Counted from the stretch's first letter, positions 18,321 to 30,046 are shown. The stretch is 64,000 bases of DNA from Speluncibacter jeojiensis (GCF_029589495.1 NZ_JAAIVF010000001.1:62001-126000), one strand, 5' to 3'. Translations and numbers: made by a program. The notes: generated by a model not told the origin, from the sequence alone.

Positions 18321-20123
18321 ATGGCAGAGCAGCACAGGAACGGGCCGACCCGGCGGACGGTCTTACGCGGTGCCGCGGCCGCCGGGGCGGCGGGTTGGCT
18401 CGGGGGTGTCGCCTACCCCGCGCAAGCTGCCCAGCCGCCCCGGCGGGCCGGGAACACCGGCGGCCGCGTGGCGGTGCTGGGGGCCGGGATCGGCGGGCTG
18501 GTCACCGCCCACGAGTTGGCCGAGCGCGGCTTTCAGGTGACCGTGTTCGACCGCAAGGAACTCGGCGGCAAGTCCCGCACCATCGCGTTGCCGGAGTCGG
18601 CCACCGGCGGGCGCGCACCGCTACCGGGCGAGCACGGCGCGCGGGGGTTCACGTCCTTCTATCATCACACCCACGACACGATGCGGCGTATTCCGTTCTC
18701 CGGCAACAGAAACGGCGTGTACGACAACCTGGTGCCGTTCTCGGTCGGCGACCCCCGGTACCCGCGGGCACACGGCCTTCCCGACGGCTTCCCGATGATG
18801 TTCGGGTTCTACGCCGACCCCAGCGAACTACTCACGCCCCAGGGGTTCACGCGGGTGATGTCGGAGTCGTTCATCCGCGACGCCGCGATCCCGCCGTTGG
18901 AGGCGACTTATTTGGCGGGCCGCATGGCCGTCTACCTGACCTCGTGCGACGAGCGCCGGTTCGGGCAATGGGAACACGTGAGTTGGTGGAACTACATCGG
19001 CGCCGCCGGCCGGTCCCGGCAATACCGGTCGCTGGCCGCGACCGGGCTCACGCGCGCCCTGGTGGCGGCGAAGGAGACCAAGGCGAGCACCCGCACGATC
19101 GGGAACATGGCAGAGGCCTTCTTCACCGCCATGCTGCAGGAGCTGGCCGGCGGGCCCAAGACCTACGAGGTGCTCAACGGGCCGACGAACGAGGCGTGGC
19201 TGGACCCGTGGGTTTCGCATCTGCGCGGTCTCGGTGTCGAGTTCAACCCGCACCACGAATGCCGCGGCTTCGTCGTCGACGGCGACCGCATCGGTGGCGT
19301 CCGCATCGGGCGCCCGGACGGTTCGAGCACGGTGGAAACGGCGGACTGGTACGTCAGCGCGATGCCGACCGACCGCGCCCGTGCGCTGTGGTCACCGCAG
19401 ATGCGCCGGCTCGATCCGGCACTCGCGGCCATGGACGACCTCTACCTCGACTGGATGAACGGGCTGCAGATGTTCGTCACCGAGCGACTGCAACTGGGCC
19501 ACGGATACAACATCTACGTGGACGCACCGTGGCGCCTCACGTCGTACACCCAGCGCGCCTTCTGGCCCGGCGACTATCCGCGACGGTTCGGCGACGGCAC
19601 CTCGCTGGACGGGCTGACCATCGACATCGCGGACTGGGACACCCCCGGCATCCTGTTCGGCAAGCCCGCGAAGCTGTGCACGCACGACGAGATCTTCCAG
19701 GAGACATGGGCGCAATTGGCTGCCGCACTCAACGACGACGGCAAGGTCGAGCTCCCCGACGGGATTGTCCACCGGTGGATGCTCGACCCCGGCATCACCT
19801 GGGACGGATCCCGCAACAACAATGACGAGCCGCTGCTGGTCAACACCATCGGGTCGTGGAGCAAGCGCCCGACGGCGCGTACCGCGATCCCGAACCTCTT
19901 CCTCGCCGCCGACTATGTCCAGACGAACTTCGACCTGGCCACCATGGAGGGCGCCAACGAGGCCGCGCGCCATGCGGTGAACGGCATCCTGGACGCGGCG
20001 GGGTCGACCGCGCCGCGGGCGAAGACCTTCGTCCGCGAGCCGCCGGCAGCGTTCGAGCCGTTCCGGCAGGCCGACGTGGCCCGCTACCGGGCCGGTCAGC
20101 CGAACCTGTTCGATCTGGGCTGA
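18321..20123 (+). CDS. Tat-exported FAD-dependent oxidoreductase, hydroxysqualene dehydroxylase-like
   Basis: A 600-residue flavoprotein. The N-terminus carries a twin-arginine signal (TRRTVLRGAAAAGAAGWLGG), so it is exported folded. A Rossmann FAD motif follows (VAVLGAGIGGLVTAHELAERG, about 47-67) and then an amine-oxidase-type fold with the C-terminal FAD contact NLFLAADYVQTNFDLATMEGANEAARHA. Proteins of this type are often annotated as hydroxysqualene dehydroxylase (HpnE-like); carotenoid or steroid oxidation is equally possible, and no squalene genes lie nearby. I chose the ATG at 18321, six bases after CGGGGG; an ATG at 18297 would add eight residues. It is divergent from the TetR gene and converges on the ctaG-type gene with a gap of seven bases. 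Confidence 0.75.
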   Translation: MAEQHRNGPTRRTVLRGAAAAGAAGWLGGVAYPAQAAQPPRRAGNTGGRVAVLGAGIGGLVTAHELAERGFQVTVFDRKELGGKSRTIALPESATGGRAPLPGEHGARGFTSFYHHTHDTMRRIPFSGNRNGVYDNLVPFSVGDPRYPRAHGLPDGFPMMFGFYADPSELLTPQGFTRVMSESFIRDAAIPPLEATYLAGRMAVYLTSCDERRFGQWEHVSWWNYIGAAGRSRQYRSLAATGLTRALVAAKETKASTRTIGNMAEAFFTAMLQELAGGPKTYEVLNGPTNEAWLDPWVSHLRGLGVEFNPHHECRGFVVDGDRIGGVRIGRPDGSSTVETADWYVSAMPTDRARALWSPQMRRLDPALAAMDDLYLDWMNGLQMFVTERLQLGHGYNIYVDAPWRLTSYTQRAFWPGDYPRRFGDGTSLDGLTIDIADWDTPGILFGKPAKLCTHDEIFQETWAQLAAALNDDGKVELPDGIVHRWMLDPGITWDGSRNNNDEPLLVNTIGSWSKRPTARTAIPNLFLAADYVQTNFDLATMEGANEAARHAVNGILDAAGSTAPRAKTFVREPPAAFEPFRQADVARYRAGQPNLFDLG

Positions 20124-20130
20124 TCCGGGC

Positions 20131-22176
20131 TCACAGCCCCGCTTCGCGGTCCCGCCGCGCGAGCTCCGCGAACATCGCGTTGTGCGCGGCGAGGTCGGCG
20201 TCGTCGTCGCGGTCGGCGGCACGGTCCATCTGCCGCGCCGTGCGGGTGTCGCTGCGCGACCACTGGATCAGCAGCGCGACCATGATGACCACCAGCGGGA
20301 CCTCACCGGCCGCCCATGCGACGCTCGCGCCGACGTGCTGGTCGCTGAGCAGATCCTGGTTCCACGGCAGGTTCAGGCCCTTGTAGAACGTGTAGCCCAG
20401 CACGGTGTTCATCATCATCAGCGTCACGCCGAAGAACGCGTGGAACGGCAGCGAGCCCATCACGACGCCGAGCTTCGTCACCGGTTGCAGCCGTCTCGGC
20501 GCCGGATCGATGCCGATGACCACCCAGTAGAAGAGGTAGCCGCTGAGCAGGAAGTGCAGGTTCATGAACAGGTGCCCGGCGTGCTCGGACACGAGCGAAC
20601 CGAAGATCCCGCCGAGGTAGAGCGCGTAGAACCCGCCGACGAACAGCACCGCCGCGATCAGCGGATGGGTGAGGAACTTCGAGACCGGGCTGTGCACCGC
20701 GGCGAGGAGCCACTCGCGCGGGCCGGGGACCCCGTTCTTGCCGGCGGGCTTGAGCGCGCGCAGCGCCAGCGTGATCGGGCCGCCTAGCACCAGCAGCACC
20801 GGGGCCAGCATCGACAGCGCCATGTGCGCGGCCATGTGCACGCTGAACATGGCGGGCATGTACCGGCCGACACCGGAGGACGTGGTGAACAGCAGCACCG
20901 CGCACCCCGCGATCCACGCGACGGTGCGACCGATCGGCCACGCGTCGCCGCGCCGGCGCAGACGCCGCACACCGAGCAGGTAGACGACCGCCAGCACGAT
21001 CGCTGCGGTGCCGAAGATCAGGTCGAAGCGCCAGTCGAACAGCAGCCGCGACAGCGTCGGGGGGCCGGACAGGTTGTAGCCGAGTTCGACCTCGAGCACC
21101 GACGGCACCTTCGTGTCCGGCGGCGGCGGGGCCCCGCTGAGCCCGACCGCCAGGCCGATCGTCGCGGCGAACACGAGCACCTCGACGCCGGCCAGCCGGA
21201 TCAGCGGTCCGCGTGCCGACGGGTCCTGCTGCAGCGCGCGCACGGAGGTGCCGCGCTGCGCCAACCCGATCAGCCCGAGCACCACGAGTGCGACGACCTT
21301 GCCGAACACCATCCAGCCGTAGTTGGTGGTGAACAGCGCGCTCAACGGCATCCGCACCATGGCATTGAGGACGCCGCTGATGCCGATGACGACCAGACAG
21401 ACCGTGGCGACCGCGGAGTACCGGCGCACCGCGACGTCGGTGTGCGCGCCGCGGCGACGCGCATGTGCGAGCAGTGCGAACAGGCCGCCTGCCCACAGCG
21501 AGGCGGACACAAGGTGCAGGATCAGGCTGTTGGTGGCCAGGTCGTGGTTGCCGCCGGCCGACGAGTGGCCGGTCAGCGCCAGCGGCATCAGGCTGCCGAT
21601 CGACAGCAGCAGCAACAGCGGGGTCCACCCCCACCGCAGGATCACCCGGCTGCCCACGGCGACGATCGCCGCCAGGGCCGCCGTCCACAGCCACGCCTTC
21701 GCGCTCTCGACCTGCCCCAGCGCGGTCATCACGTTCGACGGCTTCATCGCCTCCGTGAACGGCTTGCCGGAGGTCTGCGAGAGTTCGAGCGGAACCAGTA
21801 CGAACGCGCAGGCCGCCCAGACCGCGGCCGCGACCGATCCCGTGCGCACCGCGCGATAGCCGTCGACGTCGAGGACCCCGCTGCGCTGCGGTGGGACCAG
21901 GAACGCCGCCAGCAGGAACGAGCCGACCGACACGACCGCGGCGACCTCGCCGATCGCGGTCAGGATGGGCAGGCCGTAGGTGGTGACCGGCCCCGGGTCG
22001 GGGATGCCGAGCCGCGAAAGCGCCTCGGTCAGAGAGAGACCCGCCAGCGCCGCCGCGACGAATGCCGCGATCAATGCGCCGGCGACGAAGACCCCGGCGG
22101 TGCCGTTGCCACCCGGCTTCGCCGACTCCTCTCCCGTCGCGGACGCGGGCGGAGCGGCGAGATCGGGTGTAGCCAT
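20131..22176 (-). CDS. CopD-CtaG fusion membrane protein (copper / cytochrome oxidase assembly)
   Basis: A 681-residue polytopic membrane protein. The N-terminal half (roughly residues 25-360) has a CopD-like domain with several helices and HSSAGGNHDLATNSLILHLVSASLWAGG, containing the conserved histidines. The C-terminal half has the caa3 CtaG domain with YMPAMFSVHMAAHMALSMLAPVLLVLG and LMNLHFLLSGYLFYWVVIGIDP. The cytoplasmic tail is charged. This fusion is common in Actinobacteria (Rv0102-like) and is linked to copper delivery to cytochrome oxidase. I chose the ATG at 22176, preceded by GGTGG; 22188 is an alternative. The first half alone would not be a complete transporter. Confidence 0.8.
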   Translation of the reverse strand: MATPDLAAPPASATGEESAKPGGNGTAGVFVAGALIAAFVAAALAGLSLTEALSRLGIPDPGPVTTYGLPILTAIGEVAAVVSVGSFLLAAFLVPPQRSGVLDVDGYRAVRTGSVAAAVWAACAFVLVPLELSQTSGKPFTEAMKPSNVMTALGQVESAKAWLWTAALAAIVAVGSRVILRWGWTPLLLLLSIGSLMPLALTGHSSAGGNHDLATNSLILHLVSASLWAGGLFALLAHARRRGAHTDVAVRRYSAVATVCLVVIGISGVLNAMVRMPLSALFTTNYGWMVFGKVVALVVLGLIGLAQRGTSVRALQQDPSARGPLIRLAGVEVLVFAATIGLAVGLSGAPPPPDTKVPSVLEVELGYNLSGPPTLSRLLFDWRFDLIFGTAAIVLAVVYLLGVRRLRRRGDAWPIGRTVAWIAGCAVLLFTTSSGVGRYMPAMFSVHMAAHMALSMLAPVLLVLGGPITLALRALKPAGKNGVPGPREWLLAAVHSPVSKFLTHPLIAAVLFVGGFYALYLGGIFGSLVSEHAGHLFMNLHFLLSGYLFYWVVIGIDPAPRRLQPVTKLGVVMGSLPFHAFFGVTLMMMNTVLGYTFYKGLNLPWNQDLLSDQHVGASVAWAAGEVPLVVIMVALLIQWSRSDTRTARQMDRAADRDDDADLAAHNAMFAELARRDREAGL

Positions 22177-22317
22177 GTCCACCAGCATAAATGCGCCCCG
22201 AAATCGCGCCCAGATGAGATTGCGCACCCCTGGACGCGGCGCTGTCCTCGGCACTCGTGGTTCGCGTGTTCGGTGTCACGCCCAGTAGACTGCAGAGCCG
22301 GTCCGGCATCGGACCAC

Positions 22318-22391
22318 GCCTCCGTAGCTCAGATGGATAGAGCAAGAGCCTTCTAATCTCTAGGTCGCAGGTTCGAGTCCTGCCGGGGGCG
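22318..22391 (+). tRNA. tRNA-Arg(TCT)
   Basis: A full cloverleaf can be drawn: acceptor GCCTCCG/CGGGGGC with one G-T pair, D arm GCTC/GAGC, anticodon loop CTTCTAA with TCT at 22352-22354, T arm GCAGG-TTCGAGT-CCTGC and discriminator G. The anticodon stem AGAGC/TCTCT has a C-T mismatch next to the loop. CCA is not encoded. It decodes AGA codons, which are rare in this high-GC genome. Confidence 0.92.
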
Positions 22392-22501
22392 CTCTGACCA
22401 GGGACGTAGCGCATCGCCCCACCGATATCCGGTCCCGGCTCACCACAAACTCAACGGTTCGACGGCGTCACACCCCGCCACCACCCGGCGATAGACAGAA
22501 T

Positions 22502-22520
22502 GTGACGCAGGTTGCGTCAC
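22502..22520. promoter_or_regulatory. Perfect 8-bp inverted repeat (candidate operator)
   Basis: GTGACGCA and TGCGTCAC flank a 3-base spacer with no mismatch, 38 bases upstream of a small membrane protein gene. There is no T-tract, so it is not a terminator. The symmetry suggests a dimeric regulator; none is encoded beside it. Confidence 0.5.
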
Positions 22521-22557
22521 GGCTCGATGCGGTCGACGAGGGGAGGATCCACCCGCG

Positions 22558-22707
22558 ATGTCCGGCCGAGTGACCCGCTTCCTCCGGGACGGCTACAGCG
22601 CTCCGGTTTCGCGCGTCGTGCAGGCGACGGCGATCGGTCTGCTCACGCTCGCCGTCTGCGGGTTGATCGCCTTCGTGATCATCTGGGCCGTGGCCACCTT
22701 TCTGTGA
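22558..22707 (+). CDS. Small single-pass membrane protein
   Basis: A 49-residue frame starting MSGRVTRFLRDGYSAPV, followed by one hydrophobic helix (about 24-47, IGLLTLAVCGLIAFVIIWAVAT). Positive residues precede the helix, so the N-terminus should be cytoplasmic. A GGGGAGG run lies about 12 bases upstream of the ATG, further than ideal. The clean charge and hydrophobicity pattern argues for a real gene. No family is recognised. The perfect inverted repeat at 22502-22520 lies just upstream. Confidence 0.5.
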   Translation: MSGRVTRFLRDGYSAPVSRVVQATAIGLLTLAVCGLIAFVIIWAVATFL

Positions 22708-22769
22708 TGCGATCTTGTTCACGCACCGTCGCGTGGACGCTGCGATACCGGCGGCGAGACAATGGACGC

Positions 22770-23036
22770 ATGGACGCTCGCCGCGCGTGGACATTGCAGA
22801 TCGCCCGCGATCTGTTCCTCTCCTACGAGGACGGCGTCACGATGGGCGACACGCAACTTGTCGAGGACGAGTTGCGCAAACTCGGTGCCCTGCGCGATCC
22901 GGACATGCCGTTCCACCTCGTCGCCGGGCTGCTGAGCGTCTGCCACTACCTCGCCACCGCGGCCGCGGGTCCCGAAGGCGACCTGCCGTCGGTCCTGCGC
23001 GAGCTCGATGAACGGGTCGACGCCGACACCAGGTGA
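22770..23036 (+). CDS. Conserved hypothetical protein
   Basis: An 88-residue soluble, helical protein (MDARRAWTLQIARDLFLSYEDG, then LRKLGALRDPDMPFHLVAGLLSVCHYLATAAAG and an acidic end). I do not recognise a domain. The start is the ATG at 22770; an overlapping ATG at 22762 is in another frame. The composition and codon use match neighbouring genes, with G or C at most third positions. It stands alone on the plus strand between the small membrane protein and a gene-free stretch of about 175 bases. Confidence 0.55.
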   Translation: MDARRAWTLQIARDLFLSYEDGVTMGDTQLVEDELRKLGALRDPDMPFHLVAGLLSVCHYLATAAAGPEGDLPSVLRELDERVDADTR

Positions 23037-23211
23037 CCCAGACGATCGTCCGCGCCCCCGACCGCGTCGAAGAGGGGTGTGAACGACGCGGCCGGGAACG
23101 GCGCGGGCGCAACTCTTTACAGGTGGCCACCTCCATCTGGGGCCTCGATCGCCGGCGGTTCCCGCCCCATGAACCCCGGCGACCGCACCATCCGTCCGGC
23201 GCTCAGTGCAC

Positions 23212-23799
23212 TCAGAACTGGGCGAGCAGGTTGAAGAGCGCGGGCTGGAAGTCGGGGTTCGCGTTGGAGGTCCCGTTGATCCCGCCGATGGTGCCGCCGA
23301 TCGCCGCTCCGGGGATGCAGCCGATGAACAGGAAGAACACGCATCCGACCACGGCGCCGATGATCGCGCCGGCGCCGGCCTCCTGCGATCCGCCGTTCAC
23401 CCAGCCCTTCTCCCACTGGTTGATCAGGTTCTGATAGGCACCGTTGATGTCACCCGCGACCGGTTGGACGCCCGGGGTCAACAGCAGGGTCCTGCCGCCG
23501 TTGGTCACCGACGGGCTGATCGGCAGCACGGTGTCGGCGACCTTGTAGGCCATCGGCAGCCGCGCCAGTGTGTCGCCCGCGTTGTCGACGATGTCGACGG
23601 CATGACCGCCGGCCTCGACCTTGAACGTGCCGGAGTCCAGCACTGTCTGAACGACCTCGTTCGGCGTCACCGACGTCTCGTAGTGGATCACGGACGGTCC
23701 GGTGGGAGGTGGCGCCGGAGCCCCGTACGCGGTGCCGGCGCCGACCCCCATCGCCGCGATCGTCAGGACAGACACAGCAGTGGCTTTGTGGATTCTCAC
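23212..23799 (-). CDS. Secreted protein with Gly-rich C-terminal hydrophobic segment
   Basis: A 195-residue exported protein. The signal peptide is MRIHKATAVSVLTIAAMGVGAGTAYG-APAPP, with a likely cut after AYG or GAPA. The mature part has a beta-rich domain (VIHYETSVTPNEVVQTVLDSGTF, then LPISPSVTNGGRTLLLTPG) and a C-terminal Gly/Ala/Ile segment that could insert in a membrane (AIIGAVVGCVFFLFIGCIPGAAIGG). Similar proteins are common in Gordonia, Rhodococcus and Nocardia without known function. I chose the GTG at 23799 because GAGGGGAG lies five bases upstream. The two cysteines lie in the hydrophobic segment. Confidence 0.7.
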   Translation of the reverse strand: MRIHKATAVSVLTIAAMGVGAGTAYGAPAPPPTGPSVIHYETSVTPNEVVQTVLDSGTFKVEAGGHAVDIVDNAGDTLARLPMAYKVADTVLPISPSVTNGGRTLLLTPGVQPVAGDINGAYQNLINQWEKGWVNGGSQEAGAGAIIGAVVGCVFFLFIGCIPGAAIGGTIGGINGTSNANPDFQPALFNLLAQF

Positions 23800-24093
23800 T
23801 GGGGCTCCCCTCATCGTGCGAAGACGGCCCCTGAACAGGCCGGAGACCGTCAGGTACATCAACTAGAATAAGACCCGAAGCGATCATGTGACGACGTTTT
23901 TCCCGCCCCCACGGCGAAGCCCGTCGCCGGTCGATTTTCGTCTCGAACCCCTTGCCCCGCAGATAGATTCGATTATCGTGTCATCGCGCCACAGATCCCC
24001 TTGCGTACCATCAGCATCATCGGCAACAGCGACCACAGGCGTTTGGGGACAACGACTTTGCCTGCATCGAACTCGCAGCCCCGTGGCACCTCT

Positions 24094-25065
24094 TCAGAGG
24101 TCGTCGAGCAGTGAGCCCAGCGCTGCGCGCACCGACCGCCAATCGGACCGAAGCGCATCGAGGTCGACCCGGGCGATCTCCTGCTCACGTCGGAACAGCA
24201 CGCCGTAGGTGAATGTCGGCTCGTCGTGGCGCCCGGCCTCGACCGCCAGCGCCCACAGCCATTGCTGCGCGACCACGGCATCCTGGTGCCGGCCGAGCAC
24301 GTCCTGCAGGACGGTGAACCCCGACAGCACCTCGCGAGCCCGGCCCGGCGCCAGCGGGCGCGCCACTTCGACCGCGTACCGCAGGGTCTTGACGTCCTTG
24401 CGCAGACGGTGCAACACCACATCGACCGGGTCCGCGCCCCGGCCTGCGTCCCGATCCGCACCGCAGGACGCCAGCGCCGCATCGACGACGTCACGGCGAC
24501 CGCGCAGCGCCCTCCCGACCGCGCCGGACGGTGCCACGCCCGGTTCCGCCCACTGCGCGTGCGCGGCCAGGGCGTCGAGGCCCGACAGCAACTCGGCGAG
24601 CCGCCTGCCCCCGATCGTGTGCGCCGCCGCGGCAGCCGCCGCCCTCTCGCGGGCTCCGATCACGCGATCGAGCCGCCGGAGCACCGGACCCCAGGACTGC
24701 CCCGAATCAAGTTCGGCGAGTGCGTTTTTCAGCCTGGCGCGCTGCACCTGTAGGTCGCGTACGGGCGCCAGCTTGCGGCCCAGCCGACGCAGTTCCCGAA
24801 CCGGGGTGTGCACGACAGACTCGGCGCCGAGTTCCGGCGCATAGGTGCGCAGCGCGCTCCGTATCCGGCGCGCGGCAACCCGTGCGTCGTGTACGCCGTC
24901 CCCCTCACCGCTGCCATCGTCTCCGGCGCCGACGCGGGCGACCGCGTCAGCCAGTCGAACGCGCTGTTCGTCGAGATACGGGAGCAGCAACCCCGACGCG
25001 AGATCTGTTTCGGGCACGCCCGCGACGGTCCGGCCGCCGGCACCTCCATCGACACCCGCGCTCAT
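24094..25065 (-). CDS. CHAD domain protein
   Basis: A 323-residue, all-helical protein with a CHAD domain, a fold that binds inorganic polyphosphate through conserved histidines and basic residues. The two repeated motifs are visible: VHDARVAARRIRSALRTY (about 62-80) and VVLHRLRKDVKTLRYAVEV (about 225-245). There is no CYTH (triphosphatase) domain. The gene is divergent from the PadR regulator. The start is the ATG at 25065. The 294 bases between this gene and the secreted-protein start hold no convincing gene. Confidence 0.85.
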   Translation of the reverse strand: MSAGVDGGAGGRTVAGVPETDLASGLLLPYLDEQRVRLADAVARVGAGDDGSGEGDGVHDARVAARRIRSALRTYAPELGAESVVHTPVRELRRLGRKLAPVRDLQVQRARLKNALAELDSGQSWGPVLRRLDRVIGARERAAAAAAAHTIGGRRLAELLSGLDALAAHAQWAEPGVAPSGAVGRALRGRRDVVDAALASCGADRDAGRGADPVDVVLHRLRKDVKTLRYAVEVARPLAPGRAREVLSGFTVLQDVLGRHQDAVVAQQWLWALAVEAGRHDEPTFTYGVLFRREQEIARVDLDALRSDWRSVRAALGSLLDDL

Positions 25066-25143
25066 CGGACACCACCTCACCGGCCCCATTGTTCTCCGAT
25101 GGGCGGCGCTCCCGTGCTGTTCCGGCCGGTCACGCACGTTCTA

Positions 25144-25176
25144 TATGCATCCTGTTGCACAACACCCGGTTGCATA
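25144..25176. promoter_or_regulatory. Nested palindrome, candidate PadR operator
   Basis: TATGCA and TGCATA arms enclose a second dyad, TGTTG-CA-CAACA (25153-25164), just 15 bases upstream of the PadR start. PadR regulators usually control their own promoter and the adjacent gene. The outer and inner dyads do not share a centre (25160 versus 25158.5), so two half-overlapping sites are possible. Confidence 0.55.
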
Positions 25177-25191
25177 GGTAGCGTGCCGGAC

Positions 25192-27835
<2,644 letters not shown>

Positions 27836-27838
27836 CCC

Positions 27839-28753
27839 TTACCGCACCGGTTCGGCCGTGCGCGCCGCGATGAACTCCGGTCGCGGCGCGCCGGCGGCGA
27901 ACGGCTCCCCCGGCGCGTTGTCGACGCTGTTGAACACCAGGAAGATGTTCGACCGTGGATGCGGGGTGACGTTCGATCCGGAGCCGTGCATGATGTTCGA
28001 GTCGAACCACAGCGCCGAGCCCGCCGATCCGGTGAACTGCTCGATGCCGTGCTCCGCGACCAGCGCCTCCACGTCACGTCTGCTCGGGACCCCGATCTGC
28101 TGCTGCACCAACGAGGTTCGGTAGTTCTGTTCGGGGGTGTGGCCGACGCACGGCACGAACGTGCGGTGCGACCCCGGCAGCACCATCAGCGCGCCGTTGT
28201 AGGGCAGATTGTCGGTCAGCGCGATCGAGCAGCTCACCGCCCGCGGCCGGGGCAGCCCGTCCTCGGCGTGCCAGGTCTCGAAGTCCGAATGCCAGTAGAA
28301 GCCCGTGCCCTCGAAGCCCGGCATCAGGTTGACCCTGCTCTGGTGGATGTAGACGTCCGATCCGAGCAGTTGCCTTGCCCTGCCGACGATCCGGTCGTCC
28401 GCGACCAGCCCCGCGATCACCGGGCTGACGCGGTGCACCTCGAAGATCGACCGCACCGCACCGGTCCCCCGTTCCCGGACGACGCGTTCGTCGCCACGCA
28501 GTGCGGGATCTTCCGCCAGCCGGGACACCTCGGCACGCAGTCGCAGGATCTCCTCGGCTGCGAACGCCTCCGGCACGACCGTGTACCCGGCGCGGTCGTG
28601 CGCACGCAGTTCCGGCACGGTCATCGGGCCGTCGTTCCCCGCCCACACGGTCGGGTCGGTACGGCGCACCCAGCGCGGACTCTCGCCCATGCGCGTCGGA
28701 TAGCGGTCCGTCACAGCCGAATCCGCCACTTCCATCGTCTGGTCCACTGTCAT
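27839..28753 (-). CDS. ectD: Ectoine hydroxylase EctD
   Basis: A 304-residue Fe(II)/2-oxoglutarate-dependent dioxygenase of the PhyH superfamily. The EctD signature FYWHSDFETWHAEDGLPRPR is intact (about residues 140-160); it contains the HxD iron ligands, and the distal His is in SNIMHGSGSN. The product 5-hydroxyectoine is an osmo- and heat-protectant made from ectoine. The length matches typical EctD. No ectABC genes lie nearby, so the substrate must come from elsewhere in the genome or from uptake. The start is ATG 28753, with AGGAGAG six bases upstream. Confidence 0.88.
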   Translation of the reverse strand: MTVDQTMEVADSAVTDRYPTRMGESPRWVRRTDPTVWAGNDGPMTVPELRAHDRAGYTVVPEAFAAEEILRLRAEVSRLAEDPALRGDERVVRERGTGAVRSIFEVHRVSPVIAGLVADDRIVGRARQLLGSDVYIHQSRVNLMPGFEGTGFYWHSDFETWHAEDGLPRPRAVSCSIALTDNLPYNGALMVLPGSHRTFVPCVGHTPEQNYRTSLVQQQIGVPSRRDVEALVAEHGIEQFTGSAGSALWFDSNIMHGSGSNVTPHPRSNIFLVFNSVDNAPGEPFAAGAPRPEFIAARTAEPVR

Positions 28754-28990
28754 GTTGCGTTGCTCTCCTCGCCTCGGTCGGAACTCCCCTCGCGAAACGC
28801 GTCGGGGGCGACGGCACCGCACGCCCCGCAGTGGTGGCGACCACGGCTCCGCCGACTTCGGTCACCTTCGTGTATATCGGTCCGCGCACGCAGATGCACA
28901 CCGGCACGTGACGCGTAGGGTGACCCCGGCGGGCGATTCCACCGGAGACGCCGCCCGTCACCGCATCGACAGACGGAGGCGAGCACGGCA

Positions 28991-30046
28991 ATGCGCGCAA
29001 CAGTGATCCACGGTCCCGGCGACATCCGCGTGGAGGACCGGCCGGATCCGCGCGTCGAGGCACCGGGTGACGCGGTGGTGCGGGTGGTGCGCAGTTGCGT
29101 CTGCGGCTCGGACCTGTGGCCGTACCGCGGTGTCCGCGAGACGACCGCCCCGCACCCGATCGGTCACGAGTTCATCGGCATCGTCGAGGAGATCGGCAGC
29201 GGCGTCACCGGCGTCCGGGTCGGCGACTTCGTCATCGCCCCGTTCACCCACAGCGACGGCACCTGCGTCCACTGCGCGAACGGGATCACCACCTCGTGCG
29301 TCAACTTCGGGGTGTGGGGCGGCAAGAGCACGGACGGCTCCGCGCTCGACGGCGCACAGGGCGAGTACGTGCGGGTGCCGTTCGCCGACGGCACCCTCGT
29401 CGCCGTACCCGAGCAGCCCGACGCCACCCTCTATCCACATCTGCTGACGCTGGCCGACGTCCTCGGCACCGGGCACCATGCCGCCCGCTCGGGCAACGTG
29501 CGCGAGGGCTCGACGGTGGTCGTGGTCGGCGACGGCGCGGTCGGGCTGAGCGCGGTGCTCGCGTCCGCACGCCTGGGCGCCGAGCGGATCATCGCGATGT
29601 CCCGGCACGGCGATCGCCAGGATCTGGCGCGTCGGTTCGGCGCGACCGACGTCGTCGCCGAGCGCGGCAAGGACGGGATCGCCGCGGTCGAGGAACTCCT
29701 CGGCGGCATCGGTGCCGACTCGGTGCTCGAGTGTGTGGGCACGAAGGAGTCGATGCGGCAGGCGCTCGGCGCGACCCGCCCCGGTGGATCGCTCGGGTTC
29801 GTCGGGGTGCCGGCAGGCGAGCCCGAACTCCCGATGCCGTACCTGTTCAGCCGGAACCTGCGCGTCGCCGGCGGGATCGCGCCCGTGCGCCCGTACATCG
29901 ACGAGTTGCTGCCCGATGTGCTGTCGGGCGCCATCGCACCCGGACTGGTCTTCGACCTCACGCTGCCGCTCGAGCAGGTCGCCGACGCGTATTCGGCGAT
30001 GGACGAGCGGCGGGCGATCAAGGTCCTCCTCGACCCCGGCGCGTGA
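28991..30046 (+). CDS. Zinc-dependent alcohol dehydrogenase family protein
   Basis: A 351-residue medium-chain dehydrogenase. Catalytic zinc residues are visible in VCGSDLWPYRG and GHEFIG. The structural zinc site is D-x2-C-x2-C-x7-C (DGTCVHCANGITTSC), so the first cysteine is replaced by Asp, as in several actinobacterial relatives. The Rossmann motif is VVVVGDGAVGLSAVLAS (about 173). The substrate is unknown. It starts at ATG 28991 after ACGGAGG. It is divergent from ectD with 237 bases between, which hold no gene. A hairpin overlaps its stop codon. Confidence 0.85.
   Translation: MRATVIHGPGDIRVEDRPDPRVEAPGDAVVRVVRSCVCGSDLWPYRGVRETTAPHPIGHEFIGIVEEIGSGVTGVRVGDFVIAPFTHSDGTCVHCANGITTSCVNFGVWGGKSTDGSALDGAQGEYVRVPFADGTLVAVPEQPDATLYPHLLTLADVLGTGHHAARSGNVREGSTVVVVGDGAVGLSAVLASARLGAERIIAMSRHGDRQDLARRFGATDVVAERGKDGIAAVEELLGGIGADSVLECVGTKESMRQALGATRPGGSLGFVGVPAGEPELPMPYLFSRNLRVAGGIAPVRPYIDELLPDVLSGAIAPGLVFDLTLPLEQVADAYSAMDERRAIKVLLDPGA

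Noticed and set aside
23973..24083. A minus-strand frame ending LPMMLMVRKGICGAMTR, possible 35-aa protein
   Set aside because: The only start is a GTG without a spaced ribosome site, the third-position G+C is low, and no family is recognised.
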